A DNA stretch of 64,000 nt, from positions 23,361,419-23,425,418 of the forward strand of contig NC_087070.1 of the NCBI RefSeq assembly GCF_963678635.1, read 5' to 3'. A model generated the notes under the pieces. It was given only the letters and a program-made list of their open reading frames with translations. It was not told the DNA's origin and ran no database searches. The position numbers and the translations under genes are program-made. The DNA comes from Symsagittifera roscoffensis. Taxonomy: Eukaryota; Xenacoelomorpha; Acoela; Convolutidae. Positions 38,101-42,149 of this stretch are shown piece by piece; position 1 is the stretch's first letter, and each line of letters opens with the position of its first letter.

Positions 38101-39096
38101 TAAATTTGCTATATACTTTTTTTTAAAAAACTAAACAGTGTGTTAAAAGTTTGTGAGTGACCCTAAGACATAATTGATGTAAGTTGCTATAAAAGTACAT
38201 GAATTTCGGACCACCAGTCTCTCTTCTAATCACTGTTTTTTCTACGTCTGGTTGCGCCTGAAACAACAAGTGAAGTTTGCCTTAAATTTCGATTTTATAC
38301 AGTTGATTTTTACCATAATTTGGCTTCTAAACATCTCACTCTTTCTCTTACTTCAACAGATCAACTTGATTTAAAATTGGGCTCCTCACACCTTTTCCAG
38401 GAATGAAAATCATAAGCGAAAGTTTTGACGGATCAAGTTAAGATTTTTCAATACAACATGTAATTTGGATTAAATTAGCTAAGCATTGCATGTAACATTT
38501 TCTGTAGCACCAACCCCCCCCCCTCCCACCTAATAGCTTGTTAGAGGGATATTAGCTTGACCGTTTTGACTTCAGTGAAATCAGATGTATGACTGTTTCT
38601 TTAAGATGGTGTGCCGCTGTGTTCGGGATGGAACGCTACAAGCAGAGACTGTACAGTTGAGGTGTCGAAACTGTACAAAAATGGCAACTTCACTTGTCCT
38701 TGCAACGCCGCTTGCAACGACGTACTCTTCTCCAAAGAGGCCTCAACTGCCGAGTGGCCGAATGTAAACTACACTCCCTATTTGATCGAGAAGCTTCGTA
38801 AGTACACCACATCAGATCGCATCACCGAGTACCTCCAGAAGATCGTGTCGGATCCTTCGGCCTCAGTTGAGTCGCTGAATACAAACATCAAGAAGAACTT
38901 CGTGCGTGTCGAAATCTACTATCAGAATCTAAATTTCCAGAAAATACAGGAAAAACCGAGTTACAGTACGACTCAATTGATTACTGATTTTGGCGGCAAC
39001 ATCGGACTCTGGATTGGCTGGAGTGTCCTGACGTTCCTGGAAATTTTCGTATTCTTCATCAATATGATGAAAGTTATCATTTTTGGCAGCGTTTGA
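4391..39096 (+). CDS. DEG/ENaC family sodium channel subunit, 4 exons (5' end missing)
   Basis: A host gene for a subunit of the trimeric, amiloride-type cation channels of the plasma membrane. Exons: 4391-5148, 15412-15521, 25067-25227, 38606-39096. Splice phases agree at every junction (0, then 2, then 1), and the joined reading is open for 505 residues to a TGA stop. It runs through the cysteine-rich extracellular domain (FGNCFIFN, KYGDC, CECGC-type pattern, CPCNAACND) to the second membrane helix. That helix has GGNIGLWIGWS, including the GxS selectivity-filter signature. The first helix and cytoplasmic N-terminus must lie on an exon outside the window or unrecognised. Introns of 10,263, 9,545 and 13,378 bp each contain an LTR element. 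Exons look undamaged, so I infer a functional gene. Ligand and tissue cannot be told. Confidence 0.85.
5321..5392. repeat. Stem-loop, 22-23 bp arms
   Basis: AGTTAGAACATAGTTGAAAG at 5321 onward pairs with CTTCAACTATGTTTTAACT ending at 5392, with one bulged base and one mismatch. The loop is GC-rich (CCCGAGGGCGGCTC). It lies next to the foldback repeat and may be part of the same small mobile element. Confidence 0.6.
5394..5717. repeat. Foldback (MITE-like) repeat with 25-bp inverted ends
   Basis: 5394-5418 (TTGAAGAGTATGTTTTTGCT..) is the reverse complement of 5693-5717 apart from two mismatches. The interior has a second palindrome (CGGGCT..AGCCCG) and two ATTCATGC repeats. Size, terminal inversion and lack of coding suggest a non-autonomous DNA transposon. 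I did not find a clear target duplication. Confidence 0.6.
5892..5994 (-). mobile_element. tRNA-derived SINE-like segment
   Basis: Read on the minus strand it has an A-box-like CTCAGCGCAAAGGAGG and, about 60 bases on, a B-box-like GGGATTCGACCTCC, the internal RNA polymerase III promoter arrangement of tRNA-derived SINEs. Ends are not defined and no target duplication was established. Confidence 0.4.
6068..6072. other. Target-site duplication CAATC (left)
   Basis: CAATC directly precedes the left LTR end TGTAGATTT. An identical CAATC follows the right LTR at 14937-14941. A 5-bp duplication marks the insertion event of the intron 1 element. Confidence 0.85.
6073..7320 (-). repeat. Left (3') LTR of the intron 1 element, 1248 bp
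   Basis: About 80% identical by eye to the right LTR over 6073-6840 versus 12328-13115, and again over 6907-7320 versus 14468-14936. Roughly 1.3 kb present in the right LTR (about 13130-14467) is missing here except for a short patch near 6860-6895, so this copy is internally deleted. Confidence 0.8.
7321..7332 (-). other. Polypurine tract of the intron 1 element
   Basis: Minus strand reads AGGAGGGAAGAG immediately before the LTR start TGTAGAA. It is the expected plus-strand primer for reverse transcription and fixes the element's orientation. Confidence 0.7.
7333..9229 (-). other. Interior of the intron 1 element, no recognisable protein
   Basis: Short broken minus-strand frames (for example 8720-8448, 8389-8075, 8171-7968) of Arg/Glu-rich composition. 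I recognise no domain. Near 7680-7900 a segment of about 90 bp is repeated in tandem (GGTGGAGATATCCGTCCAA, CAACATTCTATTAAAACAG). Confidence 0.4.
9230..10170 (-). pseudogene. Retroelement frames with retropepsin-like patches
   Basis: Two minus-strand frames (10170-9718 and 9658-9230). The first has IPVFVVQSYDTDADMVLS, which resembles the last strand and helix of a retroviral-type aspartic protease (the position of the usual ILG motif), and a VDVLGCTTILLKLG strand before it. The second has WTLLSCKAYRSI and LFVAGKASIALSAG, again protease-like in pattern, but with no DTG or DSG catalytic triad. I infer degenerate or duplicated protease domains of the element; confidence is low. Confidence 0.35.
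10171..10999 (-). other. Interior of the intron 1 element, no clear coding
   Basis: Stop-rich in all minus-strand frames. Nothing recognisable. Confidence 0.4.
11000..12114 (-). pseudogene. Retroelement gag-pro-like frames of the intron 1 element
   Basis: Three abutting minus-strand frames (12114-11701, 11680-11222, 11221-11000). The middle one has IVVSNSELDSDVVLSARELE, matching the pattern of the protease-like patch at about 9850. The last has DETVGVHLMNISAFMILETS then LGVF. That resembles the strand-rich segment following protease in Gypsy-type polyproteins (VPVRLxNxSxxxVxLxxGxxLG). The catalytic triad is not visible. I treat these as decayed copies of a gag-protease region, low to moderate confidence. 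Confidence 0.35.
12308..12327 (-). other. Candidate primer-binding site of the intron 1 element
   Basis: Immediately inside the right (5') LTR the minus strand reads TTGGGGCTCCTGGGTGCGC, starting one base after the LTR end ACA. Position and the TGGGG start fit a tRNA primer site, but I could not match it to a specific tRNA with confidence. Confidence 0.4.
12328..14936 (-). repeat. Right (5') LTR of the intron 1 element, 2609 bp
   Basis: Starts TGTAGATTTGTATCGGGG and ends CAGTTCTACA. It is about twice the length of the left LTR because it retains the middle 1.3 kb. Near the end a TAATCAACCTAACGCTCAG unit occurs three to four times (14817-14905), against once in the left LTR, showing local tandem expansion. 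Confidence 0.8.
14937..14941. other. Target-site duplication CAATC (right)
   Basis: Identical to 6068-6072; closes the insertion. Confidence 0.85.
14942..15411. other. End of intron 1
   Basis: AT-rich host sequence with a G homopolymer near 15027-15041. It ends in the acceptor GTTTTTTTAG at 15411. No gene seen. Confidence 0.5.
15412..15521 (+). CDS. DEG/ENaC channel, exon 2 of the visible part
   Basis: The acceptor GTTTTTTTAG is followed by VLVNAPYVPPLPESESF..., and the donor GCGAAA|GTCAGT comes at 15521/15522. Length 110 bases, 36 codons plus two, so it enters in phase 0 and leaves in phase 2, matching both neighbours. It covers the strand after EYIGVLS, the Pro-rich PLPE stretch and the TASAGTATLIAIKQ strand that precede the conserved PYGDC-type region in this family. 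Without this exon the flanking exons would not be in frame. Confidence 0.8.
15632..15984. repeat. Foldback repeat with about 120-bp arms, just after exon 2
   Basis: 15632-15760 and 15866-15984 are imperfect inverted copies (about 80% by eye). The core is AGCAAATTATACCAAA and CTTATACAGCCC on the left, mirrored as GGGCTGTATAAG and TTTGGTATAATTTGCT on the right. The loop is about 105 bp. No coding; probably a MITE or snapback element. Confidence 0.65.
15985..17231. other. Intron 2, non-coding
   Basis: AT-rich. A segment around 16500-16640 (AAATTGAATTGAG..., GTACGACTCAAATTTTCACA, CACTTGATCTTTGAT) recurs in diverged form at about 41555-41650, so it is part of a dispersed repeat. No gene seen. Confidence 0.45.
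17236..17503 (-). repeat. 3' LTR of R2, 268 bp
   Basis: Matches 23664-23944 almost base for base from ATGTGATAAGG to GAGAACAACAATTG; the other copy has a 13-bp insertion after TAAGTTTC. Boundaries are good to a few bases. Confidence 0.8.
17428..18578 (-). pseudogene. Integrase tail of R2, Lys/Ser-rich
   Basis: Two overlapping minus-strand frames (18578-17742 and 17973-17428) give a very hydrophilic protein. Early on it has NPLKGKIHSETPHTVKTA followed by VYRRSDIA, aligning with PHTVKMEKDYLLRRSGVAF in the intron 3 element, the likely end of the integrase barrel domain. The remainder is Lys/Glu/Ser/Asp-rich and ends in a Pro run. The part below 17503 lies in the LTR. A frameshift lies near 17950. 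Confidence 0.5.
17504..17600 (-). repeat. Short tandem repeats and poly-G run beside the 3' LTR of R2
   Basis: TTGCTACTCCGAACA-type units of about 20 bases occur four times between 17501 and 17560. They are reiterations of the LTR-edge sequence. An almost unbroken G run follows (about 17573-17596), which on the minus strand encodes a polyproline tract at the end of the tail frame. Such runs are prone to sequencing and assembly error. Confidence 0.6.
18780..19399 (-). pseudogene. Integrase catalytic core of R2, frameshifted
   Basis: The frame at 19399-19142 has the Cys pair ECRSCTRY of the zinc domain and LQLDYAGPLE with the first catalytic Asp. The frame at 19145-18948 has GIPESVGNDYFSGFKG, where the second Asp sits in NDY instead of TDNG/RDQG, and GCGLIERIIQTIKRR with the Glu. 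The two frames overlap by four bases, so one indel separates them. Integration function is lost in this copy. Confidence 0.75.
19396..20184 (-). pseudogene. RNase H to integrase linker and zinc-binding His pair of R2
   Basis: Minus-strand frames at 20184-19930 and 19923-19396 are Ser/Thr/Glu-rich. They then enter an integrase N-terminal domain: DGRLIVPGQLRPAVLKRIH followed by RSHPGQEAMINVSRYL. The His pair is here and the Cys pair is in the next frame at about 19350. The spacer is longer than in compact Gypsy elements. Confidence 0.65.
20412..20978 (-). pseudogene. RNase H of R2
   Basis: The frame at 20978-20691 has VKCDANHSGLGATLDQ with the first catalytic Asp, IAFASRYLN, then KKCSTNELELLALVWSVDRF with the conserved Glu, and FKHYLLGKNF. 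The frame at 20612-20412 ends the domain with HIPGKEMDIVDYLSRDP. Stops near 20690 separate the two parts. Confidence 0.8.
20924..21859 (-). pseudogene. Reverse transcriptase of R2
   Basis: The frame at 21859-21326 covers fingers and palm: LLPEGLITKLDKCTSDCFIA, LALDAKPINRQLYRN, TVLALKYAYSQLRL (first metal-binding region, with A where D is usual), RFLTGFYGLADMPAEFQKAMD, and FLDDILIVSKG (catalytic YxDD as FLDD). The frame at 21181-20924 has LRLFMGSINHLSKFIPNAAS of the thumb. Frameshifts separate these. The L-A-L-K sequence at motif A argues that this copy was defective even before the frameshifts. Confidence 0.85.
22049..22506 (-). pseudogene. Aspartic protease of R2
   Basis: The frame at 22506-22213 contains INMTIDTGSPVSILNS, the DTG active site of a retropepsin. 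The next frame (22258-22049) gives FVDYNKHPIQILGALRANI, the later strands. A frameshift near 22250 separates them. The enzyme would process the gag-pol polyprotein. Confidence 0.8.
22552..23644 (-). pseudogene. Gag of R2: capsid and CCHC zinc knuckles
   Basis: The frame at 23198-22842 reads a Ty3/Gypsy capsid (RYRLFTRAQEPGETLESFQA, LGGLEEEMVRDLFKFG). The frame at 22860-22552 gives the nucleocapsid, with CTRCGKSFGSC and CPAMEKIYKNCNKPNHFAKM followed by Cys. In the second knuckle the first Cys is replaced by Tyr (IYKNC). The frame at 23557-23078 holds the Gag N-terminus. Indels interrupt the chain. Confidence 0.75.
23645..23664 (-). other. Primer-binding site of R2, tRNA-Ser type
   Basis: Minus strand reads TGGCGCAGTCAGCAGGATTC directly after the 5' LTR. 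This complements the CCA-ended 3' terminus of a eukaryotic serine tRNA whose acceptor begins GCAGTC, with one difference from the sequence I remember. Established knowledge: mag-type Gypsy elements are primed by tRNA-Ser. Confidence 0.7.
23664..23944 (-). repeat. 5' LTR of R2, 281 bp
   Basis: See the 3' LTR. It carries a 13-bp insertion (TTTTCTCAACTTT region near 23748) and scattered substitutions; otherwise the same. Confidence 0.8.
23949..25066. other. End of intron 2
   Basis: AT-rich, no coding frame. Contains the tRNA-like segment at 24924-24995 and ends in the acceptor ATTTTTACCAG at 25066. Confidence 0.5.
24924..24995 (-). mobile_element. tRNA-like SINE segment, 72 bp
   Basis: Minus strand starts GGACCTT and ends AAGGTCC, a perfect 7-bp pair. 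It has an A-box-like TTAGGGCGGTTAGG and a strong B-box GGTGTTCGATTCAC. The B-box is about 18 bases too far from the 3' arm for a standard cloverleaf, so I call it a tRNA-derived SINE remnant rather than a tRNA gene. It ends 71 bases before channel exon 3. Confidence 0.5.
25067..25227 (+). CDS. DEG/ENaC channel, exon 3 (cysteine-rich domain)
   Basis: The acceptor ATTTTTACCAG is followed by AGGAGGAAAATACGG; the donor is TACTTTG|GTAAGT. 161 bases: one base completing the Lys codon begun in exon 2, 53 codons, one base over. It encodes GGKYGDCLSEW, VCEHYCVQSETFRECGC and ITDYF, the cysteine ladder of the extracellular palm/thumb region seen in all DEG/ENaC channels. Phase fits both neighbours. Confidence 0.88.
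25228..27196. other. Start of intron 3
   Basis: AT-rich, no coding frame found. Holds the tRNA-like SINE at 26061-26126. Confidence 0.5.
26061..26126 (-). mobile_element. tRNA-derived SINE or tRNA pseudogene
   Basis: Minus strand reads GGGATGTAGCATAGTGGTTA, where TAGCATAGTGG is a very good polymerase III A-box. About 40 bases later comes AGGAGTTCGTGCACC, a B-box match. The anticodon arm is poorly paired and the acceptor ends do not pair well, so I favour a SINE head or pseudogene over a working tRNA. Confidence 0.55.
27197..27430 (+). repeat. 5' LTR of R3 (approximate)
   Basis: 27285-27430 aligns with the later LTR in each array unit (for example 32557-32697): shared GTCTCTCTTCTAATCACTGT, AAATTTCGAT, TTTACCATAA and a TTCAACA end. 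The left half is diverged or deleted, so the start is a guess from TGAGACGAC versus TGAGAAAGG. Confidence 0.6.
27431..27450 (+). other. Decayed primer-binding site of R3
   Basis: TTGCGCAAACAGCAGATAAA directly follows the LTR end TTCAACA. It keeps most of the TGGCGCAGTCAGCAGGAT pattern seen in R2, i.e. a tRNA-Ser-type site with several changes. Confidence 0.5.
27600..28430 (+). pseudogene. Gag of R3
   Basis: Pieces in different plus frames: YIGDEAQRIFQKRQRR near 27700, LSALAGRCDFTNAEENISDI at 27890-27950 (capsid C-terminal half), an Arg/Gly-rich stretch (RGRGGRGDGPDG near 28180), then CPAKKATCNACRKLGKIRHA at 28270-28325, a worn zinc knuckle. At least three frameshifts. Confidence 0.65.
28560..29290 (+). 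pseudogene. Protease and reverse transcriptase remnants of R3
   Basis: VDSGSAVII near 28615 is the protease active-site region. MPNIDEMMNGISQIIAERKN then YVTTFEFTYAYGQVTLEA (28880-29005) is the reverse transcriptase palm. 29092-29286 gives FQNVMDTLTKEFPQAHAFID, where the catalytic YxDD has become FIDV, so the second Asp is lost. Multiple stops. Confidence 0.7.
29480..30070 (+). pseudogene. RNase H remnant of R3
   Basis: KIMCDASHDGLGTTLD near 29535 with the catalytic Asp, then SFASKYLNSAE, and near 29830-29890 VKHRQESKMGMVDYLSRYT, the end of the domain. Frames change several times. Confidence 0.65.
30498..31407 (+). pseudogene. Integrase of R3 up to the tandem array
   Basis: The frame at 30498-30839 is the linker and start of the zinc-binding domain (NGRLTIPKALATP). 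30779-31093 continues with HHGRDKMSFASKDIWISMMQ and VVELDFVGRL (first catalytic Asp). 31201-31395 gives MDQASGFSSS (second Asp) and TTGMVERTIDSLKKY (Glu). All three catalytic residues survive but lie in different frames. A stop at 31393 closes the last one just before the repeated region begins. Confidence 0.75.
31836..32321 (+). CDS. Integrase tail ORF, array copy 1 (161 aa)
   Basis: Starts MKKFNPHTVKMEKDYLLRRS, or at the second Met (31866), and is a highly charged, Ser/Thr/Lys/Arg-rich protein with KRARSKRAAKTTNRSPEKQK as a possible nuclear-localisation or DNA-binding stretch. The start aligns with the end of the integrase barrel in R2, so the frame is most likely the polyprotein C-terminus cut loose by a stop after KKLDPKN (about 31840). 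It is intact in all five array copies. No promoter was identified. Confidence 0.5.
   Translation: MKKFNPHTVKMEKDYLLRRSGVAFRYEPEKENAVVSSSSSTKRTATDNVADGLFIGEDKPTVHSEKRARSKRAAKTTNRSPEKQKKRGVAESSSDSDDTADETSTPTAKPRSKPETQTETDSDPRGSLDTVEWPREVSTNDETPPRLYKIRRDDDPTDPRS
32359..32697 (+). repeat. 3' LTR of R3, array copy 1
   Basis: Follows the polypurine tract at 32347-32357; starts TGAGAAAGGCC and ends ACTTCAACA. Equivalent LTRs lie one period apart at about 33774, 35189, 36604 and 38020. A TATAAAAG box at 32527-32534 could be a promoter element. Confidence 0.65.
33251..33736 (+). CDS. Integrase tail ORF, array copy 2
   Basis: As copy 1 with Met for Thr in EDKPMVHS and Asn for Ser at the last residue. 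Confidence 0.5.
   Translation: MKKFNPHTVKMEKDYLLRRSGVAFRYEPEKENAVVSSSSSTKRTATDNVADGLFIGEDKPMVHSEKRARSKRAAKTTNRSPEKQKKRGVAESSSDSDDTADETSTPTAKPRSKPETQTETDSDPRGSLDTVEWPREVSTNDETPPRLYKIRRDDDPTDPRN
34666..35151 (+). CDS. Integrase tail ORF, array copy 3
   Basis: As copy 1 with Trp for Gly in DPRWSLD and Lys for Thr in NDEKPPRL. Confidence 0.5.
   Translation: MKKFNPHTVKMEKDYLLRRSGVAFRYEPEKENAVVSSSSSTKRTATDNVADGLFIGEDKPTVHSEKRARSKRAAKTTNRSPEKQKKRGVAESSSDSDDTADETSTPTAKPRSKPETQTETDSDPRWSLDTVEWPREVSTNDEKPPRLYKIRRDDDPTDPRS
36081..36566 (+). CDS. Integrase tail ORF, array copy 4
   Basis: As copy 1 with Trp for Gly in DPRWSLD, a change shared with copy 3, so these two units share a more recent ancestor. 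Confidence 0.5.
   Translation: MKKFNPHTVKMEKDYLLRRSGVAFRYEPEKENAVVSSSSSTKRTATDNVADGLFIGEDKPTVHSEKRARSKRAAKTTNRSPEKQKKRGVAESSSDSDDTADETSTPTAKPRSKPETQTETDSDPRWSLDTVEWPREVSTNDETPPRLYKIRRDDDPTDPRS
37496..37981 (+). CDS. Integrase tail ORF, array copy 5
   Basis: Protein identical to copy 1. The downstream LTR and flank of this unit carry the most private changes (for example GTTGCGCCTG, AAGTTGCTAT), as expected for the array edge. Confidence 0.5.
   Translation: MKKFNPHTVKMEKDYLLRRSGVAFRYEPEKENAVVSSSSSTKRTATDNVADGLFIGEDKPTVHSEKRARSKRAAKTTNRSPEKQKKRGVAESSSDSDDTADETSTPTAKPRSKPETQTETDSDPRGSLDTVEWPREVSTNDETPPRLYKIRRDDDPTDPRS
38606..39096 (+). CDS. DEG/ENaC channel, last exon with second membrane helix
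   Basis: The acceptor TGTTTCTTTAAG ends at 38605. The first two bases complete an Asp codon begun in exon 3, then 162 sense codons and TGA. It encodes VPLCSGWNATSRDC, FTCPCNAACNDVLF, NFVRVEIYYQNLNFQKI and the pre-helix and helix TDFGGNIGLWIGWSVLTFLE. The chain ends only about 20 residues after the helix, so the cytoplasmic C-terminus is very short. GWS matches the GxS selectivity filter. The intron before it ends only about 120 bp beyond the array. Confidence 0.9.
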
Positions 39097-39500
39097 GAGT
39101 TATTGTTACTTGAAAATCGCCCCAATTCGGTAAATAACTAACATGGGTGAATTAAGAGGAGGGAGATGCTGGCTAATACGATAGATACAATAGTCATTAC
39201 ACGCGCCAATTTAACTGAAAAAATTAATAATTTACTCCAAACTCCAACCGGCCAAATTTCAAATAAAAAGCTATAGTATGATATCTAGATTGTAGATTCA
39301 ATGGTTGCGTAAGAATTTTTCTAGAGGGTTTGAAATTTTTTTTTAGGTTTAATAAGGTTTAATTATAACTTTTTTGATCTACTAACCGATTGCAGAATAT
39401 GTTGATTGATTATTTGATAATAATTGCAACATTATTTTAAAATTTTTTTTACTGCTTTTAGAGGTTTACGTTTACACTGGTTTTGAGTTGCATGCTTTAT
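39097..39500. other. Downstream flank of the channel gene
   Basis: AT-rich. An AATAAA (39254-39259 region, TCAAATAAAAAGC) could serve as polyadenylation signal about 160 bases after the stop. No other feature seen. Confidence 0.35.
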
Positions 39501-39526
39501 TGCATGAACCACCACGTAGGAAAAGA

Positions 39527-40215
39527 CCTTGGCAATGCGACTTCAAGAAAGACTTTAGGGGTGCTACTTACGAAAACATTTTGGGGTGCGGCGGGACAAC
39601 AAAAATGCTTTGACGACGCAACTTTGCGCCTCGTCACGACAATTGAGAAAAGAGTTTGGCCACAGGTCTTAAGAAAAATTTTTACACCCTGCAACGACCC
39701 AAGAAAGTACTGTGGCGACTCGACATGCGGAAAGAATTTGAACCGCCGCGTGATTTAGAAAACAGTTCGGGAACGAAGCATGTAAAATGATTTTGCGCCG
39801 CGGAGCCTAGCGAAATTTTTTTTTGCTGCAGAACTCGAGAAAAGGCTGTACGCCGCGCCGCCACCAAGAAAAACTGCGCGATTTGGAAAGAGTTTGAGCC
39901 GACGCGCGCTTTAGGACTTACAAAAAACTTTGTTTGGCGACAGGACTTACTTTTGACGCTGCGTTAAAAAATATATTTTGGCGACGCGACGTACGAAAAG
40001 AATTGACACGGTTCAATTTCAAGGAAAGAATCTGAGCCGCGATTTGATGTAGGAGTCTTTTTGGCGGCGCATATTACAAAAAGACTATAATGCGCGGTGC
40101 AACTTTAAACGACTGCGATGTGGCTAGTCTTCACAAAACGGATTTAAAATTTGAAGGCGCGACATGAAGAAAAATTTGAAGGCGCGACATGAAAAAGAGT
40201 TTGTACCACGGTGCA
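39527..40215. repeat. Degenerate GC-rich minisatellite
   Basis: A motif like GCGACGCGACTTACGAAAAA followed by TTTTTGG recurs about every 36-45 bases with heavy divergence. The last two units are near-identical (TTTGAAGGCGCGACATGAAG..). GC content is clearly above the surroundings. The 91-codon open frame at 39483-39758 lies inside it and I regard it as a by-product of the repeat. Confidence 0.6.
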
Positions 40216-42149
40216 GTTTTCTGACAAAATCCGTTTTTCTCATTTCTCCGCATTCCAGAAATATTTGATTGAGGGAAGATCTTTTTTGCGACTCAGAGTC
40301 CTTTTCTTGCGTTCAGAGTTTTCACTTGAGATCACTATTGCAGCCGAAACTGGCCAGACCGTGGTAGACCTAAAACTAGAGATAAAGTGCAGACTACGAG
40401 CAGTCGCGTGAATTACGACAAAACTTGACAGAGAAAATAATACTATGGCGGCAAGGTTTAAGGAGAAAGTGTCGGCACGACTTGAGAAATTATTTTGGCT
40501 CGCTGGTTTGCAGTTGCCAGCCAGTGGTGATAGTTTGCAGTTGTCGATATTAAATCTCTCCGTTCTTGAATTGCCAAATTTAGAACGCGCTGATCTCATT
40601 TTAAGCCGCGGAAATCGACCCGGGACTATGCTTCTGTAAGAGTTGAATATTCAGGACATACAATATCAATTAGAAAGAGCAAATAATCAGCTTTAGAGGC
40701 ATTTAGCATGCAAATATAGTTTCTCAAAAGCATTTGACTTAAAGTAACTTCAGAACATAGGTAACAAGGGAGCAGTGATTTTTTCTGGGTCAAAAATTGA
40801 TTTTTTGAGCCTGTTCAAATAAAACATCGAAACCCATTATGACCAAATTTTCTGCGCTGCACGCAAATTTTTGGGAAAAACAAACATGCCAAAAAGACGT
40901 TTTCAGGCACTTCTGAAAATTTTTGAGAAAAAATTGCTTTTTTTCTCTGAGTATGCTTCCCTTTCAAATTTAATATATATTGCAACCACAGGCGCCTTAA
41001 GAAAAATTGCACAGTCCGTTAGTCAAAAAATGATGATTTAAAACAGTCCCAGAGTGGAGATACTTTGGGTCGTCAGGGGGTCAAATTAAAGTCATAATAT
41101 ATTTTTCCTATTATAGAAAAATGAATTCCCTGCGGACTACAATTAGCTTTCAGATCCAACTCCAAAAAAGAAAGCCGTTCGCAACCTCTTAATTAAGTTT
41201 GTCTAATTGATGAATAGTCCAAGAGCAGAGCGGGTTTCAACCGAAAGAACTTTCGAAGAAAACAAAATACTCTTGCTTATTGTAGTTTTTTTATTCAGTC
41301 AAATTTCGTCGATCAAAAAAATAGTTTCTGATAAAAAAAACTTACGCACAATTGAAAATATTAATTTCCTTAAATCAAATATAAAAAGATATTTTACCTG
41401 CAATAACCATTTGCAATGTTCTGGGAGTTTAATATTGCCAATTTGGCCATGCTCTGGACTAATTTTTGCGCGTTTTACCGGTGTTGTTCATAACGCTGAA
41501 AACTTAAGGCATATTATTTAAGCGTGGCGTATTATCCCACACTAAAACATCGCTCCAAATTGAATTGAGTGTAGCTAAACGGTTGCATTAATTTCGTACG
41601 ACTCAATTTCTTACACTTGATCTTTGATATTGCTTAGAATTTTTATTTTTTCAAGATTTTCTTTTCCCAAAAACTATTCGATATGAATTAAGGGACAGTC
41701 TGATTATTCAGGTATTTGCCCTGTTTACGAACAGTCTTGATTTTTAGTAATAATTGTTTTAATTACGTAAACGATTCGTAAGTATGAAAAAATGTTTTGA
41801 AATCAACGAAATTGATGTTTTCAGAAAAAAAGCCGAAAAGTTTGCATATGAGCTATGATTTCCGGGTTTCGGCCTGTTATTAGATAACCATGTATACAAA
41901 CTCGTCGACAAATGTTGTGAATCGAAATTGGAGAGTAAACTTACGAAATAAATAATAAATAACTATGTACTTCTTCCTTGTCTCGATCCTGAATGGTAAA
42001 TTTTTTATTTGTCCGCTCAATGACAAGTATGATACTTGAATTAGACTACTGAAATTGATCACGCTTTTAGCAGGAAAAGATAACCCGTTTGTAGTGGGCT
42101 TAAACTGACGGACTGTATTTATACTGCAGGCTCCTCTTTTCACCGGGTC
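40216..42149. other. Intergenic, no gene recognised
   Basis: AT-rich with short open frames that lack recognisable motifs. 41555-41650 is a diverged copy of the dispersed repeat at 16500-16640. Confidence 0.4.

Larger units (their letters stand above)
31408..38483 (+). repeat. Five-copy 1415-bp tandem array
   Basis: Units begin CCCTAATTTTTTCCCCTCAC at 31408, 32823, 34238, 35653 and, as CCCTATTTTTT, about 37069. The period is 1415 bp with single-base indels in the last two. Each unit contains the integrase C-terminal region, the 161-codon tail frame, a polypurine tract (AAAGAGGAGGG), the 3' LTR ending TTCAACA, and about 125 bp of flanking intron DNA ending TTAGCTAAG. Only a few substitutions separate copies. 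The inclusion of flanking DNA shows the array arose by duplication after insertion. Confidence 0.95.

Noticed and set aside
31408..38483. Reading the array as a CRISPR-like or rDNA-type repeat
   Set aside because: Units contain integrase and LTR sequence and the flanks show a duplicated retroelement end.
39483..39758. 91-codon plus-strand ORF
   Set aside because: It falls inside the GC-rich minisatellite and its sequence follows the repeat; no protein-like motif.
40445..40639. 64-codon plus-strand ORF as a gene
   Set aside because: No motif, no splice or promoter context, length within chance for this region.
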